DNA from: Polaribacter porphyrae
Lineage (GTDB): Bacteria; Bacteroidota; Bacteroidia; Flavobacteriales; Flavobacteriaceae
DNA length: 64,000 nt
Reading direction: 5' to 3'
Assembly: GCF_002954685.1 (NCBI RefSeq)
Contig: NZ_MSCN01000001.1
Coordinates: 1,119,980-1,183,979, forward strand
A program made the position numbers and the translations under genes. Below, in pieces: positions 50,110 through 59,646 of the stretch. The notes under the pieces were generated by a model. The model saw only the letters and a program-made list of their open reading frames with translations, made no database searches and was not told where the DNA came from. How positions within the stretch are numbered: the stretch's first letter is position 1; the number at the start of each line of letters is the position of its first letter.

Positions 50110-51291
50110 ATGAATTTGTTTAAAAATCTACTTTTTGTATTCATATTTATCTCGTTTTCTTGTAATAACAATTCATTGTTAGTTTCGGGTATAGAAGGTG
50201 TTAGTGAAAGCATACAATCGCAATATGCACCTGATAAAAGAGTAGCTATTTATGATATTGAAATTGACAATAATGATGGAAAAATTATTGCATCAGGAGA
50301 AACAAATTTAAAACCAGCTTATCAAAAATTATTAGATAGTTTAAAAAGTTTAGATATTACTTTTATTAATAAAATAAGAGTTTTACCAGATTCTGCTGTA
50401 GGTGATTTAAAATATGCTATAGCTAGAAATTCTGTGATTAATATTCGTTCTAAACCCAAGCATTCTGCTGAATTAGGCACACAAGGTTTATTAGGAATGC
50501 CTTTAAAAGTTTTAGATAAAAAAGGCGATTTTTATAGAATTCAAACTCCTGATAAGTATATTTCTTGGGTTGATAAAGGTGGAATTACAAAAATAAATAA
50601 AGCTGATTTTGATAATTGGAATAATCGTAAGAAAATCATTTTTACCAAAAATTTTGGATATGTTTATGCTGATAAAACTAAAGATTCTAAAATTATTTCT
50701 GATATTACTTTAGGAGGAATATTAAAATTTAAAGGTTTAAGCAAGGACTTTTTTGAGGTAGAATATCCTGATAAAAGAAAAGGTTTTGTAAAAAGAGAGG
50801 AATCTCTAATGTATGATTCTTGGTTAAACAAATTAAATACTTCACAAGAAAATATTGAACAAGTTGCTAAAAAAATGGACGGTTTCCCTTATTTATGGGG
50901 AGGAACCTCGAGCAAAGGAATGGATTGTAGTGGCTTTACAAAAATGGTGTATTTAATGAATGGATATATAATTCCTAGAGATGCTTCACAACAAATAAAT
51001 GCTGGTAAAACTGTTGACAAAGACCTTAACTTTTCTGATTTACAGAAAGGAGATTTAGTATTCTTTGGAAAAAAAGCTACAGCAGAGAAAAAACAAAGAG
51101 TTACTCATGTAGGCATTTGGTTGGGGAATGATAAAATGGAATTTATTCATGCTTCTGGAAACGTACATTTGAGTTCTATGGATGCAACTCAACCTCATTA
51201 TGATGAAATGAATAAAAACAGATATTTAGGTAGCAGACGTTATTTAGGTGTAAAAGATGAAATGATTGTTGATTTGAAAGAAGAAAATTAA
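50110..51291 (+). CDS. Lipoprotein NlpC/P60 peptidase with SH3 domains
   Basis: A 393-residue lipoprotein (FIFISFSC at the end of the leader). Residues about 95-235 hold two bacterial SH3-like domains (NVIINIRSKPKHSAELG-type pattern, read here as NSVINIRSKPKHSAELGTQG), followed by the NlpC/P60 catalytic domain: MDCSGFTKMVYL (Cys), THVGIWLGN (His) and FIHASG (third residue). It should cut peptides in peptidoglycan. The full triad is present. Confidence 0.85.
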   Translation: MNLFKNLLFVFIFISFSCNNNSLLVSGIEGVSESIQSQYAPDKRVAIYDIEIDNNDGKIIASGETNLKPAYQKLLDSLKSLDITFINKIRVLPDSAVGDLKYAIARNSVINIRSKPKHSAELGTQGLLGMPLKVLDKKGDFYRIQTPDKYISWVDKGGITKINKADFDNWNNRKKIIFTKNFGYVYADKTKDSKIISDITLGGILKFKGLSKDFFEVEYPDKRKGFVKREESLMYDSWLNKLNTSQENIEQVAKKMDGFPYLWGGTSSKGMDCSGFTKMVYLMNGYIIPRDASQQINAGKTVDKDLNFSDLQKGDLVFFGKKATAEKKQRVTHVGIWLGNDKMEFIHASGNVHLSSMDATQPHYDEMNKNRYLGSRRYLGVKDEMIVDLKEEN

Positions 51292-51347
51292 ACTATACAA
51301 GATGCAAGAACCACCTCTATGATTGATATAAAAAGTAATCACAAGAA

Positions 51348-51376
51348 AAAAAATTGCTTCGTAAACAAGCAATGAC
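51348..51376. repeat. Degenerate copy of the GTCATTG repeat
   Basis: AAATTGCTTCGTAAACAAGC followed by AATGAC is the reverse complement of the left arm at 35727-35750 (GTTTACGAAGCAAT is shared). It lies in the 244-base gap between the NlpC/P60 gene and the interrupted gene at 51536; nothing else is recognised in that gap. Confidence 0.45.
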
Positions 51377-51535
51377 AAAAAATAATAGATTTTTTTACAT
51401 AACAATTATTTTTTCTATTGACTTTCTAGTTCTAAAAAACTAACTTCGTTAACTCTGAATATAACGAATTAAGACTCGGTATATTCGAAAATAGTTACCT
51501 ACCATTGCCAAACTGAAATCTGAACCTGTAATAAA

Positions 51536-51772
51536 ATGAAAATTGAAGAAATTGCAAGACCTGAAAGAATAGAAATATTCACTTCTGCACAATTGACAAT
51601 TCCAAGTAAGGATTTTGAAGAAAATCCTGAAGTAATGGAAATGTCAGTATTAATTAAAATTGCAAGAATTGAAAATGAAGATAACGTAAACTTTCATAAG
51701 ATTTTATATGAAGTAAGAAATGAACTGAATCAATTGAATCAAAATGTTATTGATAATTTAATAAATAAATAA
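51536..51772 (+). CDS. 5' part of an interrupted gene, 78 residues
   Basis: MKIEEIARPERIEIFTSAQL, then ENPEVMEMSVLIKIARIENE and ELNQLNQNVIDNLINK, ending at a TAA that falls inside a run of TAAA units. The frame after the stop is open for another 172 codons in the same phase and appears to be the rest of the same protein. If the tract had two rather than five units, the two parts would read as one protein of about 246 residues. The product is not recognised; no domain can be named. Confidence 0.5.
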   Translation: MKIEEIARPERIEIFTSAQLTIPSKDFEENPEVMEMSVLIKIARIENEDNVNFHKILYEVRNELNQLNQNVIDNLINK

Positions 51773-51781
51773 ATAAATAAA
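51762..51781 (+). repeat. Tetranucleotide tract (TAAA)5
   Basis: Five consecutive TAAA units, followed by TAT, lie in the reading frame. The phase gives ATA AAT AAA TAA, hence a stop. Loss of three units (12 bases) would remove it and restore the frame; loss of one or two would not. It is the only microsatellite I noticed in the window. Confidence 0.85.
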
Positions 51782-52288
51782 TATGAATTTCTCTCTTGTA
51801 GAATATCAAAATTAAGTAGATTATCCGAAACAATAAATAAAGAACTTGAGAGTATTTATAATTTTTACTTAAAGAATAATGAAATAACAGAGATAATTGA
51901 AAGAAACAGTAAATGTAAAGAATTAAAAAAATACCCATTAAATGCCAATTTAACATTCAATCAATTAAGAAACATTTTGAGTTGTATAGTTAAAACTGAC
52001 AAAGTATTTCATCAAATAAACGAACTGAATAATTCAGAAAAAAGAAAAAATTTTACAAAAAGTTTGCATAATTACATTTACGACAGAGACTGCTATACTC
52101 ACGGTTTTTTATCCTTTTTATTTCCAAATTTCACACCAATTTTAGAGGTAAAACCACCAAATGAAAAACCACATTATATAATCATTAGTGAAAAAGTAAT
52201 AATTGACAATATGAAATTACATAAAGAATTACGAAAAATATTAACAAAAATATCACTTATTAGTCAAGGATTTGAAATCAAACAATAA
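51773..52288 (+). pseudogene. 3' part of the gene interrupted by the TAAA tract
   Basis: The frame continues in phase with 51536-51772 through YEFLSCRISKLSRLSETINK, a helical region, then FLSFLFPNFTPILEV and a charged C-terminus to the TAA at 52286. A TTG at 51977 could start a shorter product, but no ribosome-binding site or ATG is seen. It is therefore probably silent unless the tract contracts. Not recognised. Confidence 0.5.
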
Positions 52289-52619
52289 ATTTATTTTGAA
52301 TTAAAAAACAAACTTAAGCAGTATAAACTTTATTGCTGCTAAATTTTTCCTTCGGAAAAATACACAGACACAAAGTTGTTTAATATTTTGCTTACTTTTA
52401 GCATAACTAAAACGCAACAAAGCTTATACCAAAACGTTAACGAAACATTAAAAAAGCAATAACTATATCCATAAGAGAAAAGCTTACAAACTAGTTTAGC
52501 CCAGGTTGAACCTTTTCTTCAAGCTCAAGTCACGCTTTTGTTTGAGATTTTGTGAGGGACAAAAAAGCCAAAACTAAACGTAATCTTGGCTCTTATGTCT
52601 AAAAATCTTGTTTCTAATA
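52289..52619. other. Non-coding gap of 331 bases
   Basis: No open frame of note on either strand. It has a hairpin TTTTTCCTTCGGAAAAA near 52345-52362 and, at 52492-52512, the words GTTTAGCCC-A-G-GTTGAA that resemble the start of the structured element at 36399. I see no tRNA or promoter match. Confidence 0.5.
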
Positions 52620-54512
52620 TTAATACAACACTCTAAACTTAATTGTTCCTTTAACAGCTCTTAATTTATCTATTACTTCTTTATTGTATTCTTTGTCTAA
52701 ATCTGTAATTACATAACCAACTTTTGGGTCTGTAGATAAATATTGACCAGTAATATTTAAATCGTATTTTGCTAAAATTTTATTGATTTTTGCCATAACT
52801 CCAGGCACATTTTCATGTATATGCAAAAAACGATGTGCATTGGTTTGTCTTGGCAGACGAATATTTGGGAAATTTACAGCATCTACTGTATTACCAGAAT
52901 TAATGTACGCCATAATTTTACCAGGTACAAAATCTGCAATATCTCTCTGTGCTTCTTCTGTACTTCCACCAACATGAGGTGTTAAAATAACATTATCTAA
53001 ACCTTGTAATTCTGTTTCGAATTCACCATTTTTTCTTGGTTCAGAAGGATATACATCAACTGCAGCACCTGCTAATTTTCCGTTTTTTAAAGCAGCAACC
53101 AAAGCAGGAATATCAACTACAAAACCACGAGCTAAATTCACTAAAACTGCTCCATCTTTCATTTGAGCGATTTCTTTTGCTCCAAAGAAGTTTTTATTAG
53201 CAGCATTATCATCAACATGCAAACTTACAGCATCAGCAATTGAAAGTAATTCTTCTAAAGTATTAATTTTAGTTGCGTTACCTAAAGCTAATTTATCTTC
53301 TACATCGTAATAATACACATCCATTCCTAGTGCTTCTGCTAATACCGATAATTGCTTACCAATATTACCATAACCTACAATTCCTAACTTTTTACCACGA
53401 ACTTCTCTAGAACCTGCTGCTGTTTTTTGCCATTGACCATTATGAATTTCTGTACTTCTCTGAAATACAGAACGCATCAACATAATAATTTCTCCAATAG
53501 CCAATTCAACTACAGAGCGAGTATTACTATAAGGTGCATTAAAAACTACAATTCCTTTTTCTTTACACGCTTCTAAATCAATTTGCTTTGTACCAATACA
53601 AAATGCACTAACCACCATCAATTTTTCTGCAGCATCTACTACTTTTTGCGTTACGTTTGTTTTAGAACGGATTCCTAAAACGTGAACGTCTTTTATTTTT
53701 TCGATAAGTTCATCTTCTGACAAACTTTTAGAAACCGTTTCTACTGAAAAACCATCTGTAGATAATTTTGTAAAAGCATCTGGATGTACATTTTCTAATA
53801 ATAGAATCTTAATTCTGTTCTTTGGGTAACTTATATTTCTTGGCAACTTGTTAACATATAAAAATTCATCTAAATTTGGTGCAATATGGTCTGCATTTTC
53901 TGTGGTTTTATCTCTAGAAACATTTTCTGTATAAGCAAAAAACTTATCTGCTACACCAGCTTCACGAGTTACATAATCACTGTAACCATCACCAATTACT
54001 TGTATTTCTCCCTCAAGGTTCATATCTTTTAAACACTTGATTTTTCCATTGTGTTGCGATAGAGGATTGTTGCTATCAAAACTTATAATTTTCCCATTCT
54101 TATCAAACTCAAAAGTATTGGCAAATACTCTTTCTGAAGGGATATTATATTCTGCTACAATTGGGTCTATAAACTCCTTAAATCCACAAGAAATCACATA
54201 AATGTCATCTGTATATAACTCAAAAAATTCTTTATTTCTTTCTATGGATGATGAAACTTGCTTTTTTAGACTCTCTACTAATTTTGTAAGATCAGACTTA
54301 TTAGCTTCTAACAACTTAATTCTACGCTCTAAAGATTCTGTAAATGAAATTTCGCCATCAATCCCCAAATTGGTAATATCAATGATTTCTTGAATAATTT
54401 CATCTTGTTTTGAGTGATTTTTCAATGTAATTTCCGCTAAAACATCTAGTGCTTCAACACGTGTTAATGTGCTATCGAAATCGAAAATATAATTTCTTTT
54501 TGTGGTAATCAT
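52620..54512 (-). CDS. serA: Bifunctional phosphoserine phosphatase-like / D-3-phosphoglycerate dehydrogenase fusion
   Basis: A 630-residue fusion. Residues 1-225 are a SerB-like HAD domain with DFDSTLTRVEALDVLAE (Asp11, Asp13), VISCGFKEF, KIKCLKDM and IGDGYSD, so all four HAD motifs are present. Residues about 235-560 are phosphoglycerate dehydrogenase: GIVGYGNIGKQL, NLARGFVVD, DVYPSEP and TPHVGGSTEEAQ. The end (ENVPGVMAKINKILAKYDLN) is an ACT domain that would bind serine. It joins the first and third steps of serine synthesis in one chain; SerC is not in the window. Whether the phosphatase half acts on phosphoserine is inferred. Confidence 0.85.
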   Translation of the reverse strand: MITTKRNYIFDFDSTLTRVEALDVLAEITLKNHSKQDEIIQEIIDITNLGIDGEISFTESLERRIKLLEANKSDLTKLVESLKKQVSSSIERNKEFFELYTDDIYVISCGFKEFIDPIVAEYNIPSERVFANTFEFDKNGKIISFDSNNPLSQHNGKIKCLKDMNLEGEIQVIGDGYSDYVTREAGVADKFFAYTENVSRDKTTENADHIAPNLDEFLYVNKLPRNISYPKNRIKILLLENVHPDAFTKLSTDGFSVETVSKSLSEDELIEKIKDVHVLGIRSKTNVTQKVVDAAEKLMVVSAFCIGTKQIDLEACKEKGIVVFNAPYSNTRSVVELAIGEIIMLMRSVFQRSTEIHNGQWQKTAAGSREVRGKKLGIVGYGNIGKQLSVLAEALGMDVYYYDVEDKLALGNATKINTLEELLSIADAVSLHVDDNAANKNFFGAKEIAQMKDGAVLVNLARGFVVDIPALVAALKNGKLAGAAVDVYPSEPRKNGEFETELQGLDNVILTPHVGGSTEEAQRDIADFVPGKIMAYINSGNTVDAVNFPNIRLPRQTNAHRFLHIHENVPGVMAKINKILAKYDLNITGQYLSTDPKVGYVITDLDKEYNKEVIDKLRAVKGTIKFRVLY

Positions 54513-54549
54513 TTATCTAAAACATCAATTATTTAAGTGGGTAAATCTA

Positions 54550-54557
54550 CAAAGATA
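54550..54557 (-). promoter_or_regulatory. TAnnTTTG promoter box for the serA fusion
   Basis: TATCTTTG on the minus strand is an exact -7 box, 37 bases before the ATG at 54512. No clear -33 TTTG is seen at standard spacing. Confidence 0.5.
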
Positions 54558-54650
54558 CTAGGGATTTGAGAAAGCTTTTTAAAATTTTATCATATTGATT
54601 TTATTTATATCAAATTATAAAAAGGTTCATAAAATATTTCACTAAAATCC

Positions 54651-55472
54651 TTAAAAATTATGAAATCCTAAAAGAAGTAACCACCAAATAATAGGCAATG
54701 CTTCCACTAGAAAAGAACTGTAATATTTAGGTTGATTAATTTTCGCTCTCATTAATAAAATAATAACAAAAAAGAAAAACAACATGAATGGTGTTTTCAC
54801 ACTTGATGGAGTATCTAAAATATACTCTAGAATTAAAGAGATAATCATTAACATTACTCCCATTCTCCTTGTCTTTTCAACACCTATTTTTTTAGGAATT
54901 GTCTGTAGAGAAATAGCATCATATTTAACATCTCTAATATCAAAAGGCAAAATTAAAACAACTACCAGTAAAAAACGCTGTATTGTATAAACTAGCTCTG
55001 AATATGTTAAAACTTTATCAGCATCGACTAAAGGAATTATTACTGTAAAACATGCCCAAACTAATGCTACTACAACAATCTTTAAATAACTTATTTCTCG
55101 TAGATTTTTTTCAAATCCACTTAAAAAAGGGACTGCATAAAAAACTGTTAATAAAGTTAAAGGGAGTATGAATAGGAGTGTTTGTATATCAATCAAATAG
55201 GTGTAATAGCACAAAGCTAAAAAACAGAGAAACGAAAAAATTTGAATAATTTTTAAATCATCCGTTAAACTTTTATGATGCAACTTTGCAACACCTGCAT
55301 ATTTTACAAAATTATAACCAGTAATAGTACCAAAAAAAATGAAGTAGTTTAAATTTTGATTATAAGATAAATCAAAATAAATTTCGGTAATTCTTACAAA
55401 TGCAAAAACAGCTAATGCAACATGAATACTAGCATTGATATAAAAATTGAAAATGGTTTTTAAAATTTTCAC
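54651..55472 (-). CDS. UbiA-like prenyltransferase-family membrane protein, atypical
   Basis: A 273-residue protein with about eight membrane segments. The region ILPFDIRDVKYDA (about residues 173-185) matches the second Asp-rich motif of the UbiA family, and the topology agrees. The first motif NDxxD is not present: the expected place reads GYNFVKYAGVAK. The family attaches prenyl chains to aromatic acceptors, but with the first motif lost, activity is uncertain. Function unknown. Confidence 0.6.
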   Translation of the reverse strand: MKILKTIFNFYINASIHVALAVFAFVRITEIYFDLSYNQNLNYFIFFGTITGYNFVKYAGVAKLHHKSLTDDLKIIQIFSFLCFLALCYYTYLIDIQTLLFILPLTLLTVFYAVPFLSGFEKNLREISYLKIVVVALVWACFTVIIPLVDADKVLTYSELVYTIQRFLLVVVLILPFDIRDVKYDAISLQTIPKKIGVEKTRRMGVMLMIISLILEYILDTPSSVKTPFMLFFFFVIILLMRAKINQPKYYSSFLVEALPIIWWLLLLGFHNF

Positions 55473-55568
55473 AACACAAAAATAGCCTATTGTTTATAAT
55501 TATTCTATTTAGTTAATAATTAATATCTAAAGGAAGTTATTTTTAGAAATTAAATCTTGTAAAATCAC

Positions 55569-55576
55569 TATTTTTG
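55569..55576 (+). promoter_or_regulatory. TAnnTTTG promoter box for gcvP
   Basis: TATTTTTG, an exact -7 box, lies 82 bases upstream of the gcvP ATG. The leader between shows no glycine-riboswitch architecture that I can recognise. Confidence 0.5.
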
Positions 55577-55657
55577 CAAAATTAATTTTCAGTTGATTAA
55601 AGAGATAAAAATACGCAACTAAATCGATTGAAATTATAGACTTAAATTTTTTAGTTT

Positions 55658-58495
55658 ATGAATACAAATACTTTTCAATTAAGACATATTGGCCCTAGTA
55701 AAAAGGAACAGGATAAAATGTTACAAACCATTAAAGTTGATAGTTTAGAGCAACTAATCAACGAAACTGTACCTGAAAACATTAGGCTTAAAGAAGATTT
55801 AGATTTGGCTCCTGCAATGAGTGAGTATCAATATTTAAATCATATTAAAGAATTATCTGAAAAAAATAAAGTATTTAAAAGTTATATTGGTTTAGGATAT
55901 CATGAAGCTATAGTACCAAGCGTTATTCAACGTAATATTTTAGAAAACCCAGGTTGGTACACTGCCTATACTCCTTATCAAGCAGAAATTGCACAAGGTC
56001 GTTTAGAAGCTTTGTTGAATTACCAAACTATGGTTTGTGACTTAACAGGAATGGAGTTGGCTAATGCTTCGCTTTTAGACGAAAGTACAGCTGCAGCCGA
56101 AGCAATGGCTCTCTTATTTGATGTTAGAGAAAGAGCTCAAAAAAAAGCTGGTGTTTGTAAATTCTTTGTTTCTGAAGAAATTTTACCGCAAACATTATCA
56201 GTTTTATTAACACGCTCTACTCCTATTGGTATTGAATTAGTTGTTGGTAATCATAGAGAGTTTGATTTTTCTACTGAATTCTTTGGTGCAATTTTGCAAT
56301 ACCCAGGTAAACATGGTCAGGTTTATGATTATACAGATTTTGTTGCTAAAGCTAACGAAAACGACATTAAAGTGGCTGTTGCTGCAGATATTCTATCATT
56401 AGTAAAATTAAAAGCTCCTGCAGAGTTTGGGGTTGATGTTGTTGTTGGAACTACTCAACGTTTTGGGATCCCTTTAGGTTATGGAGGACCACATGCAGGA
56501 TACTTTGCAACTAAAGAAAAATATAAAAGAAGTATACCTGGTAGAATTATAGGAGTTACTAAAGATAAAGATGGCGAACGTGCTTTGCGAATGGCTTTAC
56601 AAACTAGAGAGCAACATATTAAACGTGAAAAAGCGACTTCAAATATTTGTACTGCCCAAGTATTATTGGCTGTTATGGCTGGTATGTATGCTGTTTATCA
56701 TGGTAAAGAAGGGTTAAAACACATTGCTGATTATGTACACACTACTACTAAAACTTTAGCAATACTGCTCAAAGATTTAGGGTTTGAGCAATTAAATTCT
56801 GCATATTTTGATACCATTTTAATTCAAGCAGATACTACTAAATTAAAAGAAATTGCAGAAGCTAATAAAATTAACTTTAATTATATTGATGAAAAACATG
56901 TTTCTATATCTTTAAATGAAACTGTTGGTATTAAAGAAGTAAAAGCAATTGTAAATTGTTTTGAGAAAGCTTTTAATTTAAAATCTGGAAAATTACCATT
57001 ACCTATCAATGTTATTCCTGAAAATTTACAAAGAAATACTTCTTTTTTAGATAATGAAATATTCAACACGTATCAATCTGAAACAAATATGATGCGTTAC
57101 ATCAAGAAATTAGAGCGAAAAGATTTGGCTTTAAATCATTCTATGATTTCTCTGGGTTCTTGTACAATGAAGTTAAATGCAGCATCAGAAATGTTGCCTT
57201 TAAGCAATCCTCAATGGGGAAATATTCACCCATTTGTGCCTTTAAACCAAGCTGAAGGCTATAAAGATGTTTTAGAAAAATTAGAACATCAATTAAATAT
57301 TATAACTGGTTTTGCTGGTACTTCTTTGCAACCAAATTCTGGAGCTCAAGGAGAATTTGCAGGTTTAATGACAATAAGAGCTTATCATCAATCAAGAAAC
57401 GATTCGCATAGAAATATTTGTATAATTCCTGCATCAGCACATGGTACAAACCCTGCTTCTGCTGTTATGGCTGGTATGAAAGTTGTGGTTACTAAAACCG
57501 CTGAAAATGGAAATATAGATGTTGCTGATTTACGTGAAAAAGCAGAATTGCATAAAGACAATTTAGCTGCATTAATGGTAACTTATCCATCAACTCATGG
57601 CGTTTTTGAAAGTGAAATTCAAGAAATTACTGGAATTATTCACGATAATGGAGGGCAAGTGTATATGGATGGGGCTAATATGAATGCTCAAGTTGGTTTG
57701 ACAAATCCTGCAACTATTGGTGCAGATGTTTGTCACTTAAACCTACACAAAACTTTTGCAATTCCTCATGGAGGAGGAGGACCAGGAGTTGGACCAATTT
57801 GTGTTGCACCACAATTAGTCCCTTTCTTACCTACAAATCCTTTAGTTAAAACTGGAGGAGAAAATGCAATTACGGCTATTTCTGGAGCTCCTTGGGGTTC
57901 TGCATTGGCTTGTTTAATTTCTTATGGATACATAACCATGCTAGGTGCTGAAGGCTTAACAAATTCTACAAAAATGGCTATTTTAAACGCTAATTACATT
58001 AAGGCTAGATTAGATGGGCACTATGAAACCTTATATACAGGTGAAAAAGGACGTGCTGCTCACGAAATGATTATCGATTGTAGAAAATTTAAAGAAAGAG
58101 GTGTAGAAGTTACAGATATTGCAAAACGTTTAATGGATTATGGTTTCCATGCGCCAACAGTATCATTTCCTGTTGCTGGTACTATGATGATAGAGCCTAC
58201 AGAATCTGAATCTATTGCAGAATTAGATCGTTTCTGTGATGCCATGATTTCTATTAGAAAAGAGATTGTAGAAGCTACAAAAGAGGATACTAATAATGTG
58301 CTTAAAAATGCACCACATACATTAGGAATGCTTACTGCTGATGAGTGGGATTTCCCATATACCAGAGAACAAGCTGCTTTCCCTTTAAATTTTGTTTCAG
58401 ATAATAAGTTTTGGCCAACTGTAAGAAGAGTTGATGATGCTTATGGAGATAGGAATTTAATTTGCTCTTGTAATCCTATTGAAGATTATATGTAA
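55658..58495 (+). CDS. gcvP: Glycine dehydrogenase (decarboxylating), P protein
   Basis: A 945-residue single-chain P protein of the glycine cleavage system. Both halves are present: the N-terminal half has RHIGPSKKEQDKML and GYHEAIVPSVIQRNIL, and the C-terminal half carries the PLP-binding lysine in HLNLHKTFAIPHGGGGPG. The enzyme decarboxylates glycine and passes the aminomethyl group to the lipoylated H protein. Length is normal and no frameshift is seen. GcvT and GcvH are not in the window. A terminator follows. Confidence 0.97.
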   Translation: MNTNTFQLRHIGPSKKEQDKMLQTIKVDSLEQLINETVPENIRLKEDLDLAPAMSEYQYLNHIKELSEKNKVFKSYIGLGYHEAIVPSVIQRNILENPGWYTAYTPYQAEIAQGRLEALLNYQTMVCDLTGMELANASLLDESTAAAEAMALLFDVRERAQKKAGVCKFFVSEEILPQTLSVLLTRSTPIGIELVVGNHREFDFSTEFFGAILQYPGKHGQVYDYTDFVAKANENDIKVAVAADILSLVKLKAPAEFGVDVVVGTTQRFGIPLGYGGPHAGYFATKEKYKRSIPGRIIGVTKDKDGERALRMALQTREQHIKREKATSNICTAQVLLAVMAGMYAVYHGKEGLKHIADYVHTTTKTLAILLKDLGFEQLNSAYFDTILIQADTTKLKEIAEANKINFNYIDEKHVSISLNETVGIKEVKAIVNCFEKAFNLKSGKLPLPINVIPENLQRNTSFLDNEIFNTYQSETNMMRYIKKLERKDLALNHSMISLGSCTMKLNAASEMLPLSNPQWGNIHPFVPLNQAEGYKDVLEKLEHQLNIITGFAGTSLQPNSGAQGEFAGLMTIRAYHQSRNDSHRNICIIPASAHGTNPASAVMAGMKVVVTKTAENGNIDVADLREKAELHKDNLAALMVTYPSTHGVFESEIQEITGIIHDNGGQVYMDGANMNAQVGLTNPATIGADVCHLNLHKTFAIPHGGGGPGVGPICVAPQLVPFLPTNPLVKTGGENAITAISGAPWGSALACLISYGYITMLGAEGLTNSTKMAILNANYIKARLDGHYETLYTGEKGRAAHEMIIDCRKFKERGVEVTDIAKRLMDYGFHAPTVSFPVAGTMMIEPTESESIAELDRFCDAMISIRKEIVEATKEDTNNVLKNAPHTLGMLTADEWDFPYTREQAAFPLNFVSDNKFWPTVRRVDDAYGDRNLICSCNPIEDYM

Positions 58496-58516
58496 AAATA
58501 CTTTTTTATAATTATT

Positions 58517-58553
58517 AAAAACGTCTCTTATAGTTAATATTTGAGACGTTTTT
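58517..58553 (+). terminator. Rho-independent terminator after gcvP
   Basis: AAAAACGTCTC pairs with GAGACGTTTTT over a 15-base loop and is followed by T residues, 22 bases after the gcvP stop. Confidence 0.85.
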
Positions 58554-58623
58554 TATTTCTTTTTCTACAAATAATAAACTATTTAGAAAAAATTCGGTCA
58601 AAGAAGAAACAAATTTCAAAATT

Positions 58624-59568
58624 ATGAAAACTCTTCTACACAATTACCTAAAAAGACCTTTAGCTTTATTCTCTATAATTATACTAATGCTTATTATAAG
58701 TTGTAAAAGTGATGATAATAGTATTCTTCTTGAAGAAGAAGTTATAGTTAATCAACAGGAAAATTTAACAACATTACCTTTTGGTGGTTCAAATATCTTA
58801 ATTAGAAATCAAGGAAGTTCAATGCCAGATTTTTTATCATTATGGCTCTGTGGTCTCCCTTCTAATGGAGCAGGTAATAGCGATGCAACAGATTGGACTA
58901 ATACTGATGGAACTTGGGATTATACAAGAAAACCTCAAGTAGAAGGCAATGTTACTTGGATGAGCGAATTTAGTGTATCATTAGATGGAAATGGAAATAG
59001 GATTATTACAGGTAATGCTTTACCAGATCACCCTACTGGAGTTTTTCCAATTGAAAGAAGTAGTGTTGCCTATAGATATGATGGTAACCCAAATATAATT
59101 TCTGAACATATAATAAATTACACATTACCTGCAATGCCACAAGTAGCTCAAAATCCAAGTTGTGTACCCTTTGGTCCTTCAGGAATTTCATTATCTGGTA
59201 GTGCTATTTACCATGGTTCTTCTACTTTAGGGAATGATGCAGCTGCTCATGAAATGTTAGACAGGTTTGGTGGTCATACAGATGGTACAGAAAGGTATCA
59301 TTATCATTTTCCTTCAGAAGATCTACAACATCATATAGATAAACGCAGTTCTGGTCATTCTGAATTAATGGGATATATGCTAGATGGTTTTGGTATTTAT
59401 GGGCCTTATGGAGAAGATGGAGAATTACTTACCTCTAAAGATTTAGACGAATGTCATGGACATACTCACCCAGTATTATGGGATGGTGTAATGGTTAACT
59501 TATATCATTATCACTGGACTTATGATTTTCCTTATAACATTGGATGTTTTAAAGGAACTCCCCAATAA
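58624..59568 (+). CDS. YHYH domain lipoprotein
   Basis: A 314-residue lipoprotein (leader ending LIISC). The name-giving motifs are present: YHYHFPSEDLQHH, then GYMLDGFGIYGPYGEDG, ECHGHTHPVLWDG and LYHYHWTYDFPYNIGCF. These histidine-rich motifs suggest metal binding at the cell surface, but the family has no known reaction. It appears complete and transcribed alone. Confidence 0.85.
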   Translation: MKTLLHNYLKRPLALFSIIILMLIISCKSDDNSILLEEEVIVNQQENLTTLPFGGSNILIRNQGSSMPDFLSLWLCGLPSNGAGNSDATDWTNTDGTWDYTRKPQVEGNVTWMSEFSVSLDGNGNRIITGNALPDHPTGVFPIERSSVAYRYDGNPNIISEHIINYTLPAMPQVAQNPSCVPFGPSGISLSGSAIYHGSSTLGNDAAAHEMLDRFGGHTDGTERYHYHFPSEDLQHHIDKRSSGHSELMGYMLDGFGIYGPYGEDGELLTSKDLDECHGHTHPVLWDGVMVNLYHYHWTYDFPYNIGCFKGTPQ

Positions 59569-59646
59569 AGAAAGATAGTTTACCTACAATTAGGTCGTAA
59601 ATTATAAATATTAAAGAAATACAAATGATTGCTGAAGTTATTTAGT

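Noticed and set aside
55577..55657. Glycine riboswitch before gcvP
   Set aside because: The 80-base leader is A/T-rich and lacks the conserved GGA-rich cores of that riboswitch.
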